48,872 nucleotides of DNA from Acidobacteriota bacterium (GTDB lineage Bacteria; Acidobacteriota; Terriglobia; Bryobacterales; Bryobacteraceae). The position numbers were made by a program, and so were the translations under genes. A model generated the notes under the pieces. It was not told the origin of the DNA and ran no database searches. It was given only the letters and a program-made list of their open reading frames with translations. Each line of letters starts with the position of its first letter. Position 1 is the stretch's first letter. The DNA is taken from contig JANXLY010000069.1 of assembly GCA_025354885.1 (NCBI GenBank), positions 1 to 48,872 on the forward strand. Direction: 5' to 3'. Below are positions 16,129 to 23,930 of the stretch, piece after piece.

Positions 16129-17231
16129 TGACACGACGTGAGATGGCGTTGACGAGTTTGGCGGTTGCGACTTCATTGAATGCGGAAACAGCGCCTGAGG
16201 CGCGATTTGATCCGGTTGCTTATTCGCGGGAACGTTATAAGACGGCTCCGTTGCGTTTGAAGTTTAATTCGACCACTCCAGCTGCTACCCGGGCCTGGCA
16301 GCGAAAGTTGCGCACGAAGTTGAGCGAACTGGTTGGAGGGTTTCCGCAGAACCCGAGTCCGTTACGACCGAGGGTGCTTGAGACGAAGGACCTTGGAACT
16401 TACACGCGCGAGAAGATTGTGTTTACGAGCCGTGAGGGCATGGAAGTGCTGACCTATCTGGCGAAGCCGAAGGCAGTGGCCGGGGCTTTGCCGGTAATGG
16501 TTTGTGTGCCAGGGCATGGGCGTGGTGTTGATGACATTGTGGGGATTGATGAGAAGGGGAACCAGCGCAGCGTAGCGAGTGGGTATCAGGCGGATTTCGC
16601 TTTGCAGTTTGTGGAGCAAGGGGTCGCGGCACTCGCGATTGAGCCACTGGCTTTTGGATATCGACGTGATCCTATCAACGTTGCCAAGGGGCCGAACCAG
16701 AATAGTTGCCAGCCGGCGGCTGGCGCGGCGTTGCTGCTGGGCGAAACGATGGTTGGATGGCGTGTCTATGACGTGATGCGGGCGATCGATTATGTAGAGA
16801 CGCGCAAAGATCTTGATGCCAAGCGCGTTGGTTGTGTCGGGATCTCGGGTGGCGGTACCTGTACCCTGTTTGCGACTGCACTCGATACGAGGATTCAGGT
16901 AGCGATGGTATCTGGGTATCTGAACACTTTTCGTGACTGCATCCTGTCGCTATCGCACTGCATGGACAACTATGTGCCAGGTATTCTGAACTGGGCGGAG
17001 ATGAGCGATGTGGCGGGCTTGATCGCGCCTCGGCCTCTGTTTTTTGAGAGCGGCGAACTGGACCGGATCTTTCCGCTTGCCGGCTTCAAAGAAGGTTTTG
17101 AAGGGACGCGCAAGGTGTATGAGTCGTTAGGTGCGTCGGATGTACTGGGGATGGAAATCCATCCTGGAGCGCACGTGTTTCACGGTGTGAAGGGTGTACC
17201 CTATATTGCTAAAAATCTGAAAGGGGCTTAG
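16128..17231 (+). CDS. Secreted alpha/beta hydrolase (dienelactone hydrolase / acetyl-esterase-like)
   Basis: A 367-residue hydrolase with a short signal-like N-terminus (TRREMALTSLAVATSLNA, with a twin Arg). After an N-terminal domain come VMVCVPGHGRGVDD (oxyanion region) and the nucleophile elbow GISGGG, followed by LIAPRPLFFESGELDRIFP (acid) and HPGAHVFHG (histidine). This is the layout of abhydrolase_7-type or acetyl-xylan-esterase-like proteins common in Acidobacteria. The start codon overlaps the cpaF stop by one base, so the two are co-transcribed. Esters of plant polymers are plausible substrates, but nothing here proves it. Confidence 0.78.
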   Translation: MTRREMALTSLAVATSLNAETAPEARFDPVAYSRERYKTAPLRLKFNSTTPAATRAWQRKLRTKLSELVGGFPQNPSPLRPRVLETKDLGTYTREKIVFTSREGMEVLTYLAKPKAVAGALPVMVCVPGHGRGVDDIVGIDEKGNQRSVASGYQADFALQFVEQGVAALAIEPLAFGYRRDPINVAKGPNQNSCQPAAGAALLLGETMVGWRVYDVMRAIDYVETRKDLDAKRVGCVGISGGGTCTLFATALDTRIQVAMVSGYLNTFRDCILSLSHCMDNYVPGILNWAEMSDVAGLIAPRPLFFESGELDRIFPLAGFKEGFEGTRKVYESLGASDVLGMEIHPGAHVFHGVKGVPYIAKNLKGA

Positions 17232-17234
17232 CAG

Positions 17235-19037
17235 ATGCGGCTCTTGAGTTTGTTATTGCTCGCATTGGCGATGCCTGGCGCTGTCGAGAAGATTTATCTC
17301 GTGTCTCGAGGAGATGCCGGAGAGCGCTACGAGCGTGTTGAAGCAAGGGCGCATTTTGTGATCGACCCCAAGCTTGCGGCGAACCAGATCATTCGCGATA
17401 TTGACCGTGCACCTCTGGACGCAAAGGGGATGGTGCGTTTTAGTGCCGACCTCGTGGTCTTGAAGCCGAGGGACCCGGCAACAGGGAACGGAACGATTCT
17501 GTTTGAAGTCTCAAACCGCGGCGGCAAGGGATTATTGGGCATGTTTGGCGAGGCTTCGCTGATGGAGCAGGGCTACACACTGGTGTGGGTGGGCTGGCAG
17601 TGGGATGTGCCGGTGTCGCCGGATCTGCTGCGCGTTTATGCGCCACTGACGCAGGGTGTGGATGCGATGATTCGCAGCGAGTTTGTGCCGCATGCGAAGG
17701 TGACTTCGATGAATCTTGGGGATCGCAACATGCAGGCTTATGTGGCGAGCGGGGCACTAAGTTTGACGGTGCGCGATTCGCGGGATGGCAAGCGGCAGGA
17801 GATTCGCGGAGGTTGGAGTTTGAATGCCGCCAAGACCGGGATCGAGATGCCGACGGGGTTTCAGCCGTATCAGATCTATGAAGCGATCTATGCGACGAAG
17901 GATCCGGTGGTGGCGGGGACAGGGCTTGCAGCGATTCGAGATGTGATCAGTTTCTTGCGCTATGAACGAGCGGATACTACTTTGCTGGGGGATCAGAGTC
18001 GGCACCTGAAACGGGCGTTGGCGTTTGGAACTTCGCAGAGCGGGCGATTCCTACGCCAGTATCTCTACGATGGATTCAATAGCGATGAGAAGGGCCGCAA
18101 GGTGTTTGATGGCGTGTGGGCGAATGTTGGTGGAGCCGGGCGCGGCAGTTTCAATATCCGTGGTGCACAGCCGAGTCGGGACGGGCATCCGAGTTTCAAT
18201 TTCTTCTATCCGAGTGATCTGTTTCCGTATACCGATTTGCCTTTGATGGATGCGGAGACGGGTGTGACGGATGGTTTGCTTGCGAAGGTGAAGGATGCGC
18301 CGAAGGTTTTCTATACAAATGGAAGCTATGAATATTGGGGCCGGAATGCGGCGCTGATTCATGTGACGCCCGACGGGAAGGCGGATGCGGCAATCGCACC
18401 GAACACGCGTATATATTATGTTGCGAGCAGCCAGCACGGGCCGGGTACTTTGCCGCCACCGCTGCGTGGTGGAGTGAATGCTTCGAACATGAACGACTAT
18501 CGGCCGATGTACCGCGCGCTGTTGGTGGCAATGAATGCGTGGGTGAAGGATGGCGTTGCGCCTCCGGATAGCCGTTATCCGCGAATCGATCGCGGGGAAC
18601 TGGTGCCGTTTGAGAGCGTGAAGAATCCTGCTGTGCCAAAGCAGCCGATGCGTGCCTGGCGAGTGGATTATCGTTCGGAGCCGCCAGTGCTGGGGAAGAT
18701 GTATCCGTTGCTCGTGCCTGCTGTGGATCGAGACGGCAATGAGCTGGGTGGGGTGAAGATGCCGGAGGTTTCTGTTCCGTTGGCTACTTACACCGGGTGG
18801 AATTTTCTGGCTGATCCCAACGCGCCGAAGGGTTGGGTGAATGACATGGTGGGTTCGACGCTGCCCTTTAGTGCGGGGGAAGTGAAGAAGCGTTATGTGT
18901 CGCGGGAGAAGTATCAGGAATTGGTACGTGCGAGGGCTCGCGAGATGGTGAAGGATCGCTTCTTGCTGGAGCGGGATGTGGATGCGGTTGTGGAAAGATC
19001 GGGACGGGCCTGGGACTGGGTTCAGTCTGCCCGTTAG
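17235..19037 (+). CDS. Alpha/beta hydrolase domain-containing protein (large secreted type)
   Basis: A 600-residue protein beginning with a signal peptide (RLLSLLLLALAMPGA). It belongs to the large alpha/beta-hydrolase-domain family of Acidobacteria and Proteobacteria. The conserved NRGGKGLLGMF and GYTLVWVGWQWDVP segments lie in the first third. The nucleophile elbow GTSQSGRFLRQYLYDGFN is in the middle, and SSQHGPG may hold the histidine. AAAGGGG lies just before the ATG. It follows the preceding hydrolase by 3 nt, so cpaF and the two hydrolases form one transcript. The substrate is unknown. Confidence 0.78.
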   Translation: MRLLSLLLLALAMPGAVEKIYLVSRGDAGERYERVEARAHFVIDPKLAANQIIRDIDRAPLDAKGMVRFSADLVVLKPRDPATGNGTILFEVSNRGGKGLLGMFGEASLMEQGYTLVWVGWQWDVPVSPDLLRVYAPLTQGVDAMIRSEFVPHAKVTSMNLGDRNMQAYVASGALSLTVRDSRDGKRQEIRGGWSLNAAKTGIEMPTGFQPYQIYEAIYATKDPVVAGTGLAAIRDVISFLRYERADTTLLGDQSRHLKRALAFGTSQSGRFLRQYLYDGFNSDEKGRKVFDGVWANVGGAGRGSFNIRGAQPSRDGHPSFNFFYPSDLFPYTDLPLMDAETGVTDGLLAKVKDAPKVFYTNGSYEYWGRNAALIHVTPDGKADAAIAPNTRIYYVASSQHGPGTLPPPLRGGVNASNMNDYRPMYRALLVAMNAWVKDGVAPPDSRYPRIDRGELVPFESVKNPAVPKQPMRAWRVDYRSEPPVLGKMYPLLVPAVDRDGNELGGVKMPEVSVPLATYTGWNFLADPNAPKGWVNDMVGSTLPFSAGEVKKRYVSREKYQELVRARAREMVKDRFLLERDVDAVVERSGRAWDWVQSAR

Positions 19038-19046
19038 CGGGGCTTG

Positions 19047-19850
19047 CTACCAGCGCAATACCTCGGCTGGAAGATTTTGGAACAAACTTTGCAAATCTGG
19101 AATTCGCTCTTGCTGACGCTGCATTTCCCTCCAGACAAAGAGATTACAATTCGCGATCAAGGTTGCGCGAATTTCTGCCACAGCGCCGATATCTGCGGCT
19201 TGATAACGATTCGCAACATACCTCAACCAGATCCGGAGATCTTCGTAAGCAGTTTTCCTTCTCTTGACCAAAACGTCTCGTGAGTTCAGTGCGAGGATTT
19301 TAATGGTCTCCTCTGCTCGCTGCTTGTTTGGGTTCGAAAGATCGACACGAGGGGTGATGCGAAAGGTGCCGCCCGAGATATCAAGGGCCAAAAAGTTCTC
19401 AGGATTGTCGTCAATTGGATTCAACAGCACAGCAAGGGAATCTTCGGAGAGTTGACCTCCAAGAATCAGATTGATAGTTGCCATGTGCATTGTTCCATCC
19501 GCAGCCAGGCATTTAAATTTGGCCAGCTTCTCCCGATTACAGGCCCCGCATATGAAGAACATATTTGACCATTGGAATAAGGCACTCGGGAAGAGTGCTT
19601 TGGGGCGAAAATGCTCAATTTCGTGAGCGGCTGAATCCAGACAGAACATACATCTCTCTATGCCGGGGCACATATCTCGAAGGGCTTGCCTAACAGGGTC
19701 CATTGCGTCCCGGCTGCTTTTATTCCGCCATTCACGCTTAGTCGCTAATCGTCGAGCATCGTAGGTTGGGATCTGGTCCAATTCTGCCTGCCAACCTGTC
19801 AGTTCGAGCTGAGTAGCATCATCTAGTCGAAGCCGGGTAAGGTTCAACAT
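19047..19850 (-). CDS. ptuB: HNH endonuclease, Septu PtuB-like
   Basis: A 267-residue HNH nuclease. The zinc knuckle C67-M-F-C70 and the catalytic stretch AAHEIEHFRPK (76-80 HEIEH) are followed by WSNMFFICGACNREK, with C101, C104 and N105. That order, with the H-x-x-H-x-x-P-K and W-x-N-x-x-x-x-C-x-x-C-N pattern, is that of PtuB, the effector nuclease of Septu systems and of Ec78-type retrons (TIGR02646-like). It lies 16 nt behind an AAA ATPase gene. In characterised Septu systems the ATPase holds the nuclease in a complex that is released or activated on phage infection. No reverse transcriptase or msr/msd-like stretch is adjacent, so this is the two-gene form. Confidence 0.8.
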   Translation of the reverse strand: MLNLTRLRLDDATQLELTGWQAELDQIPTYDARRLATKREWRNKSSRDAMDPVRQALRDMCPGIERCMFCLDSAAHEIEHFRPKALFPSALFQWSNMFFICGACNREKLAKFKCLAADGTMHMATINLILGGQLSEDSLAVLLNPIDDNPENFLALDISGGTFRITPRVDLSNPNKQRAEETIKILALNSRDVLVKRRKTAYEDLRIWLRYVANRYQAADIGAVAEIRATLIANCNLFVWREMQRQQERIPDLQSLFQNLPAEVLRW

Positions 19851-19866
19851 AACGATTGAATCATCT

Positions 19867-21138
19867 TCATTCCGCCGGAACTACAATCGCATCGAGCGGA
19901 AAAACCTCGCGCAGAACCTTTTGTCGATCATGCTCCGATTCACTCAGTTCAGAGTCGAGATCTTTGACGTTGAGGTTTGCGAGCTCGTCTAGCATTTTGT
20001 TAGCCTCTTCGCTTCTGGTCTCTCCAGCTTCAAAGCCACTCGTAGACAATCCTTCGATGATATCTCCGTAGACGAGCCGATTCCGATCTAGTCCTGACAA
20101 AACCTTTGGACCTTCCCCGGAGCCTTGTGATGGCATTCGAAGAATCGAGCCCGTTTCCTTTGCGGCATGGCAAATGAGCGGACTATGTGAGCTTACGATG
20201 AACTGGATGTTCGGGAATAATGAACTCAATCTGAATCCGATTTCTTTCTGCCAATTCGGATGCAGGTGAGCGTCCATCTCATCGATCAGCACAACTCCTT
20301 CGGTCGTGATCGTCGAGCCATCAAAGCTTGGTTCATTTGAAGAGTTGCGCTTCATTTGGCGAATTAGCTCGAAAGTCATACTCAAAAATGAGCGGAATCC
20401 ATCGCTCAATTCTTCAACCTCGACCTTTCGGCCATTGCCATCGATGAAGGTAACACCTTCAGCATTGACTTCATCGAGTTTGTAGTTGAATGGCAGAAAT
20501 CCACTCTGATTGATAAATCCTTCAATTTTTGGCAGGAGGGGATCACTGACTTTACCCTCAAGTTTTTCGAGGTAAAGGTATTTGAGCCAAGGCAGGCATT
20601 CAGTAAGTGCGATGTCCTCACCGAAAAGCGTGATATGCGCCGCAAGTTTTGGGTTTGTGTAGAAAAGCCGATCAGCTTTTGCGTCACCACCTTCGAAACG
20701 CCGGAACGGTCCAAAGCCAGCCGAAAACCAGCCGCTACCACTTCCCCAAATGTAGCGATCCGGATCATTCCCATCGAAGGCACGTCTTGCCAAATCGACG
20801 CGGGATTCATCCTTTTTGATGTCAATAGAGAAAGTCTCGGAATTGATTGTTCTCCGATTCCCTTGCCCTGAATACTGGTCGCCAGCGCCGACTGAGACTT
20901 TAAGTTCAATCTTCGCGGGCGTCGCTTGGTTGCCAAGCCAGGAAGACCAATTCTGTCGAGCAGCAAGGCCTTCTTTGGGGCCCATTAGCGCAAGCGCTAA
21001 TGATCGCAGTAAAGTTGATTTTCCGGAGCCGTTATCACCAAGCACGACGTTCCATGATCCTTGGCTTGAACCAGAGAGATCCCAATCAAGATGCTCGATT
21101 GACCGTACATTTTCAATGGTGATCTTTTGAATCTTCAT
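19867..21138 (-). CDS. ptuA: AAA ATPase, Septu PtuA-like
   Basis: A 423-residue ABC/SMC-like ATPase. It opens with ITIENVRSIEHLDW, typical of RecF/OLD-like proteins. Walker A is GDNGSGKS at 34-41, the signature is EELSDGFRS, Walker B is GVVLIDEMDAHLHPNWQ, and the switch is IVSSHSPLI. The C-terminal GDIIEGLSTSGFEAGETRSE followed by an acidic helix is the PtuA-type tail. With the HNH gene it forms a predicted Septu anti-phage operon. A 60-base sample (20401-20460) is 48% GC, against 63% in a sample from the neighbouring ATPase gene (21301-21360), which fits horizontal transfer. The start ATG follows a poor ribosome site. Other ATPase-HNH pairings cannot be excluded. Confidence 0.8.
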   Translation of the reverse strand: MKIQKITIENVRSIEHLDWDLSGSSQGSWNVVLGDNGSGKSTLLRSLALALMGPKEGLAARQNWSSWLGNQATPAKIELKVSVGAGDQYSGQGNRRTINSETFSIDIKKDESRVDLARRAFDGNDPDRYIWGSGSGWFSAGFGPFRRFEGGDAKADRLFYTNPKLAAHITLFGEDIALTECLPWLKYLYLEKLEGKVSDPLLPKIEGFINQSGFLPFNYKLDEVNAEGVTFIDGNGRKVEVEELSDGFRSFLSMTFELIRQMKRNSSNEPSFDGSTITTEGVVLIDEMDAHLHPNWQKEIGFRLSSLFPNIQFIVSSHSPLICHAAKETGSILRMPSQGSGEGPKVLSGLDRNRLVYGDIIEGLSTSGFEAGETRSEEANKMLDELANLNVKDLDSELSESEHDRQKVLREVFPLDAIVVPAE

Positions 21139-21149
21139 CCATTCTCAAT

Positions 21150-21168
21150 TCTTGCACGACTCTTGCAC
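21150..21168. repeat. 8-bp direct repeat with 11-bp period between divergent genes
   Basis: TCTTGCAC occurs at 21150-21157 and 21161-21168 with GAC between them. It lies in the 71-bp gap between the divergent PtuA-like and Mrp-like genes. An 11-bp period puts both copies on the same face of the helix, as expected for a regulator binding site, but chance cannot be excluded for so short a repeat. Confidence 0.4.
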
Positions 21169-21209
21169 TGCGAACGCGTTTGACGTCGGAGGTTGTTATC
21201 CTCGAAGTA

Positions 21210-22013
21210 ATGCAGGATATACCGGGAGTTCAAAACATCGTAGCGATTGGTTCAGGCAAGGGCGGCGTGGGCAAGACCACGGTGAGCGTCAATGTTGCCA
21301 TCGCGCTGTCGCGGCTGGGCAATCGCGTCGGATTGCTTGATGCCGATGTGTATGGGCCGAATGTGCCCTTGATGATGGGTGTGAGCGAAGCTCCGCTTAC
21401 CGATGGCGACAGGATTCGCCCGATCGTGAAAGAAGGATTGCGGGTGATGTCGATGGGTTTTCTGAACCCTGGTGACAAGCCGCTGGTGTGGCGTGGGCCG
21501 ATGCTGCATAACGTCATGCAGCAATTTCTGCGTCAGGTGCAGTGGGGAGAGCTCGACTATCTGATTATCGATTTGCCACCGGGCACTGGCGACGTGCAGT
21601 TGAGCTTGATGCAATCGACCAAGCTGACGGGTGCGGTTGTGGTGACGACGCCAAGCGACGTAAGTCTTGAAGATGCCCGCAAGGCTGTGAACATGTTCCA
21701 CCAAGTGAAGGTGCCTGTGCTGGGGATGATCGAGAACATGAGCTACCTGATTGCGCCACAAAGCAAGGAACGCATTGATGTGTTCGGCCATGGAGCGGGA
21801 AGAAAGACGGCGGAAGTGATGAATGTGCCGTTTCTTGGTGAGCTTGCGCTGATCCCTGAAATTCGCAAAGGCGGAGACACAGGAAAGCCGGTTGCGCTTG
21901 AGGGGCCAGCGAGCGAGATGGCTGCCGGTTTCTATGCGATTGCAAAGATGGTGGAAGCGCGTTGTGCTGAAGTGAGCAAGGTGAGCGGGCCGACGATGTC
22001 GGTAAGCGACTAA
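21210..22013 (+). CDS. Mrp/NBP35-family P-loop ATPase lacking the CxxC motif
   Basis: A 267-residue deviant-Walker ATPase: GSGKGGVGKTT at 14-24, then LLDADVYGPNVPLMMG, and LIIDLPPGTGDVQLSLMQ as Walker B. Mrp/ApbC proteins hold a bridging 4Fe-4S cluster for delivery to apoproteins, and that cluster needs a CxxC just after IENMSY. Here the sequence is IENMSYLIAPQS, with no cysteine. The N-terminal DUF59 domain is also absent. It may still be an Mrp-type carrier with other ligands, or an ATPase with another partner. The start is not certain: the ATG at 21210 matches the family N-terminus, while a TTG at 21180 would add 10 residues. Confidence 0.85.
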   Translation: MQDIPGVQNIVAIGSGKGGVGKTTVSVNVAIALSRLGNRVGLLDADVYGPNVPLMMGVSEAPLTDGDRIRPIVKEGLRVMSMGFLNPGDKPLVWRGPMLHNVMQQFLRQVQWGELDYLIIDLPPGTGDVQLSLMQSTKLTGAVVVTTPSDVSLEDARKAVNMFHQVKVPVLGMIENMSYLIAPQSKERIDVFGHGAGRKTAEVMNVPFLGELALIPEIRKGGDTGKPVALEGPASEMAAGFYAIAKMVEARCAEVSKVSGPTMSVSD

Positions 22014-22021
22014 TCGGCGAG

Positions 22022-22597
22022 TTGTCACAAAAAGCCGCTTGCGAGCGTTCTATACATGTGGAAGCGCAGAGCCAAGTAGTCAAGGATTCGGGAATCGTCG
22101 ACCAAGTGGACGATCTCGAATCCATTTTTTTTGCACATTACCCCCGATTGGTGCGGCTGATTGCCCGAATCATTCGGGACCCGGGTAGATCGGAAGAACT
22201 TGCGGTTGAAGCATTTCTCAAATATCCAATTCGACTCGCGCTCGATATCGATGCACAGTCCGCCTGGCTCTTGCGTACTGGCGTACGATTGGGCCTTGAT
22301 GAGCTGCGGAGCAAACAGCGTCAAGAACGATATGCGCGGTTGATCGGTTTTTTTCAGCCGATTCGCACACCTGAGGATCTGCACCTGGCCAGAGAAGAGC
22401 AAGATCGCGTAAGGGTAGTGCTGGATGCGATTCCACGCCGGGACTCTGAATTGCTATTGCTTCGAACAGAAGGATTGAGCTACTTGGAACTTGCAGAGGC
22501 ACTCAAAATCCATCCGGCATCTGTTGGCACGATTCTGGCTCGAGCGCAGAAGACATTTCGAAAGGAGTACATCAAAAAATATGGCACCGCAGATTAA
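22022..22597 (+). CDS. ECF-type RNA polymerase sigma factor
   Basis: A protein of about 191 residues with a two-domain sigma-70 layout. Region 2 spans FFAHYPRLVRLIARIIRD to AWLLRTGVRLGLDELRSKQ. Region 4 is VLDAIPRRDSELLLLRTEGL and SYLELAEALKIHPASVGTIL, a clear helix-turn-helix. The region 2 acidic motif is weaker than in standard ECF factors. The stop overlaps the start of a membrane-anchored thioredoxin-like protein by 17 nt, the place where an anti-sigma factor is normally encoded. The start is uncertain: the TTG at 22022, 8 nt after the Mrp stop, is the only early candidate with family-like length. Confidence 0.78.
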   Translation: MSQKAACERSIHVEAQSQVVKDSGIVDQVDDLESIFFAHYPRLVRLIARIIRDPGRSEELAVEAFLKYPIRLALDIDAQSAWLLRTGVRLGLDELRSKQRQERYARLIGFFQPIRTPEDLHLAREEQDRVRVVLDAIPRRDSELLLLRTEGLSYLELAEALKIHPASVGTILARAQKTFRKEYIKKYGTAD

Positions 22598-23267
22598 TGG
22601 CAACTCACAGGATTGGGTCGATCAGAAGCTCGGCGCGCTGGACGGCGCGGATCGTGTTTTCTCCGCGCCTGGAGTGTTAGTTCCCCGGATGAGGCGTCGC
22701 AGAACTGAGTTTCGGCAGCGACGCCGCAGACTGGCTGCGGGCTATATATTTTCTCTCCTGCTGCTCGGTTTGGTGGCGACTGCTCCCTTAACGAAAGCCT
22801 TTGCCTCACGTTGTCTGGATGCCTGCCTGGGTGTGGTCCAATCGCTGCGAAGCGATACTTCTGCTGGTGTGCTGCCACTGGAGAGTTATCGAGGCAAGGT
22901 GGTGCTGATCAATTTTTGGGCGACCTGGTGCCCGCCTTGTGTGGAGGAGATTCCGATCCTGGTAGAACTGCAGAATCGATATCGGGACCAGGGATTGATT
23001 GTTTTGGGAATATCAATGGACGAGGGGCCGTGGGATGCGGTGCTTGAGTTCTCAAGAAAGCGGCACGTGGAGTATCCTCTCCGAGCAGGGAATGATGCGA
23101 TCAGCAAACAATTTGGTGGAGTGGAATCTCTTCCGGCGACCTTGCTGGTGAACCGCGACGGGAAGGTGCTTCTACGAAAGGATGGGCTGCTGGATCAACA
23201 GAAAATCGAGGCAGCAATCCGGATTGCCCTGGCTATCGACGTAGGGTCTGGTTCAATCGATCGGTGA
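22581..23267 (+). CDS. Membrane-anchored TlpA/ResA-like thioredoxin with anti-sigma-like N-terminus
   Basis: A 228-residue protein. A 50-residue cytoplasmic part (QDWVDQKLGALDGADRVFSA, then a very basic stretch RMRRRRTEFRQRRRR) precedes one membrane segment at about 52-71. The outer part has two cysteines (C78, C82) and a TlpA-type thioredoxin domain: KVVLINFWATWCPPC with the active site at 117-120, LPATLLVNRDGKV with the cis-proline, and a C-terminal helix. The domain reduces or monitors disulphides outside the membrane. The gene overlaps the sigma-factor gene by 17 nt. I infer a regulator that senses redox state outside and controls the sigma factor inside. It could also be a plain thiol reductase. 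Confidence 0.8.
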   Translation: MAPQINGNSQDWVDQKLGALDGADRVFSAPGVLVPRMRRRRTEFRQRRRRLAAGYIFSLLLLGLVATAPLTKAFASRCLDACLGVVQSLRSDTSAGVLPLESYRGKVVLINFWATWCPPCVEEIPILVELQNRYRDQGLIVLGISMDEGPWDAVLEFSRKRHVEYPLRAGNDAISKQFGGVESLPATLLVNRDGKVLLRKDGLLDQQKIEAAIRIALAIDVGSGSIDR

Positions 23268-23892
23268 GCGGGGCGACTCGTTCGGGGTGTTGCAGGAGCT
23301 GTCGTACGGATTCGCTGCCATCCGCTTCGATCCATGAATCAATTGCCCAGAGGGCGTAGGCGTAGGCTGATTTGGCCTGGTCTGAACTGAAGCGCCCCCA
23401 GCGTTCATTTAACTTTTCGAGACCAGGGAGACGGCCCGCTGCCAATGCCTGACGCAAGTTCCGTCGCCAGTCTTCACTCAACTGTTCGCCACTCAATTTC
23501 TGCGCGAGACCTTCGTGCAGCCAGGTGGGGAATTCGCCGAAGCGGGCGATGCAGGCATGCACGATTTCGTGTGCAAAGACCTGACGCATGCGAGGTCCTA
23601 CCCTGCTGCGTTCATAGATCATCGGCACCTGGATACGGCCATCGAAGGAGCCTCCGGACCAAGGGGAATTGCCTGCGGCTTCCCAGGTGCTGAGCGGAAC
23701 GATGATGGCAGTGATCTTTGAGCCAATCACACAACCGAGTTCGTGCCGGACGCGGGCGTATTCTTCATCGAGGGCATCCAGCATTTCTCTTGCTACCGTG
23801 GGCGATACATTGGCGCTGGGAAAGTGGAGTGTGAGGTCGGGCGAGGAAGTTGTCGCGTCCTGAACAAACAATGAAATCAAGAGCAGCCACAT
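23233..23892 (-). CDS. Secreted gluzincin-type metallopeptidase-like protein
   Basis: A 219-residue protein with a short signal peptide (MWLLLISLFVQDA). The zinc motif HEIVH is at 108-112 and the third ligand is probably E127 in PTWLHEGLAQ, the layout of the peptidase MA-like gluzincins. Preceding segments VGPRMRQVFAHEIVHA are typical. It is likely an exported peptidase of unknown substrate. Its last 35 nt overlap the end of the convergent thioredoxin-like gene, so transcripts of the two are complementary at their 3' ends. Confidence 0.75.
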   Translation of the reverse strand: MWLLLISLFVQDATTSSPDLTLHFPSANVSPTVAREMLDALDEEYARVRHELGCVIGSKITAIIVPLSTWEAAGNSPWSGGSFDGRIQVPMIYERSRVGPRMRQVFAHEIVHACIARFGEFPTWLHEGLAQKLSGEQLSEDWRRNLRQALAAGRLPGLEKLNERWGRFSSDQAKSAYAYALWAIDSWIEADGSESVRQLLQHPERVAPLTDRLNQTLRR

Positions 23893-23930
23893 GATGCTCT
23901 TTTATCGGCAGAAGTCGGGAAAATCTTTGC

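Noticed and set aside
19047..21138. A retron of the Ec78 type around the ATPase and HNH genes.
   Set aside because: No reverse-transcriptase gene is found on either strand nearby, and the gaps on both sides are too short for an msr-msd region.
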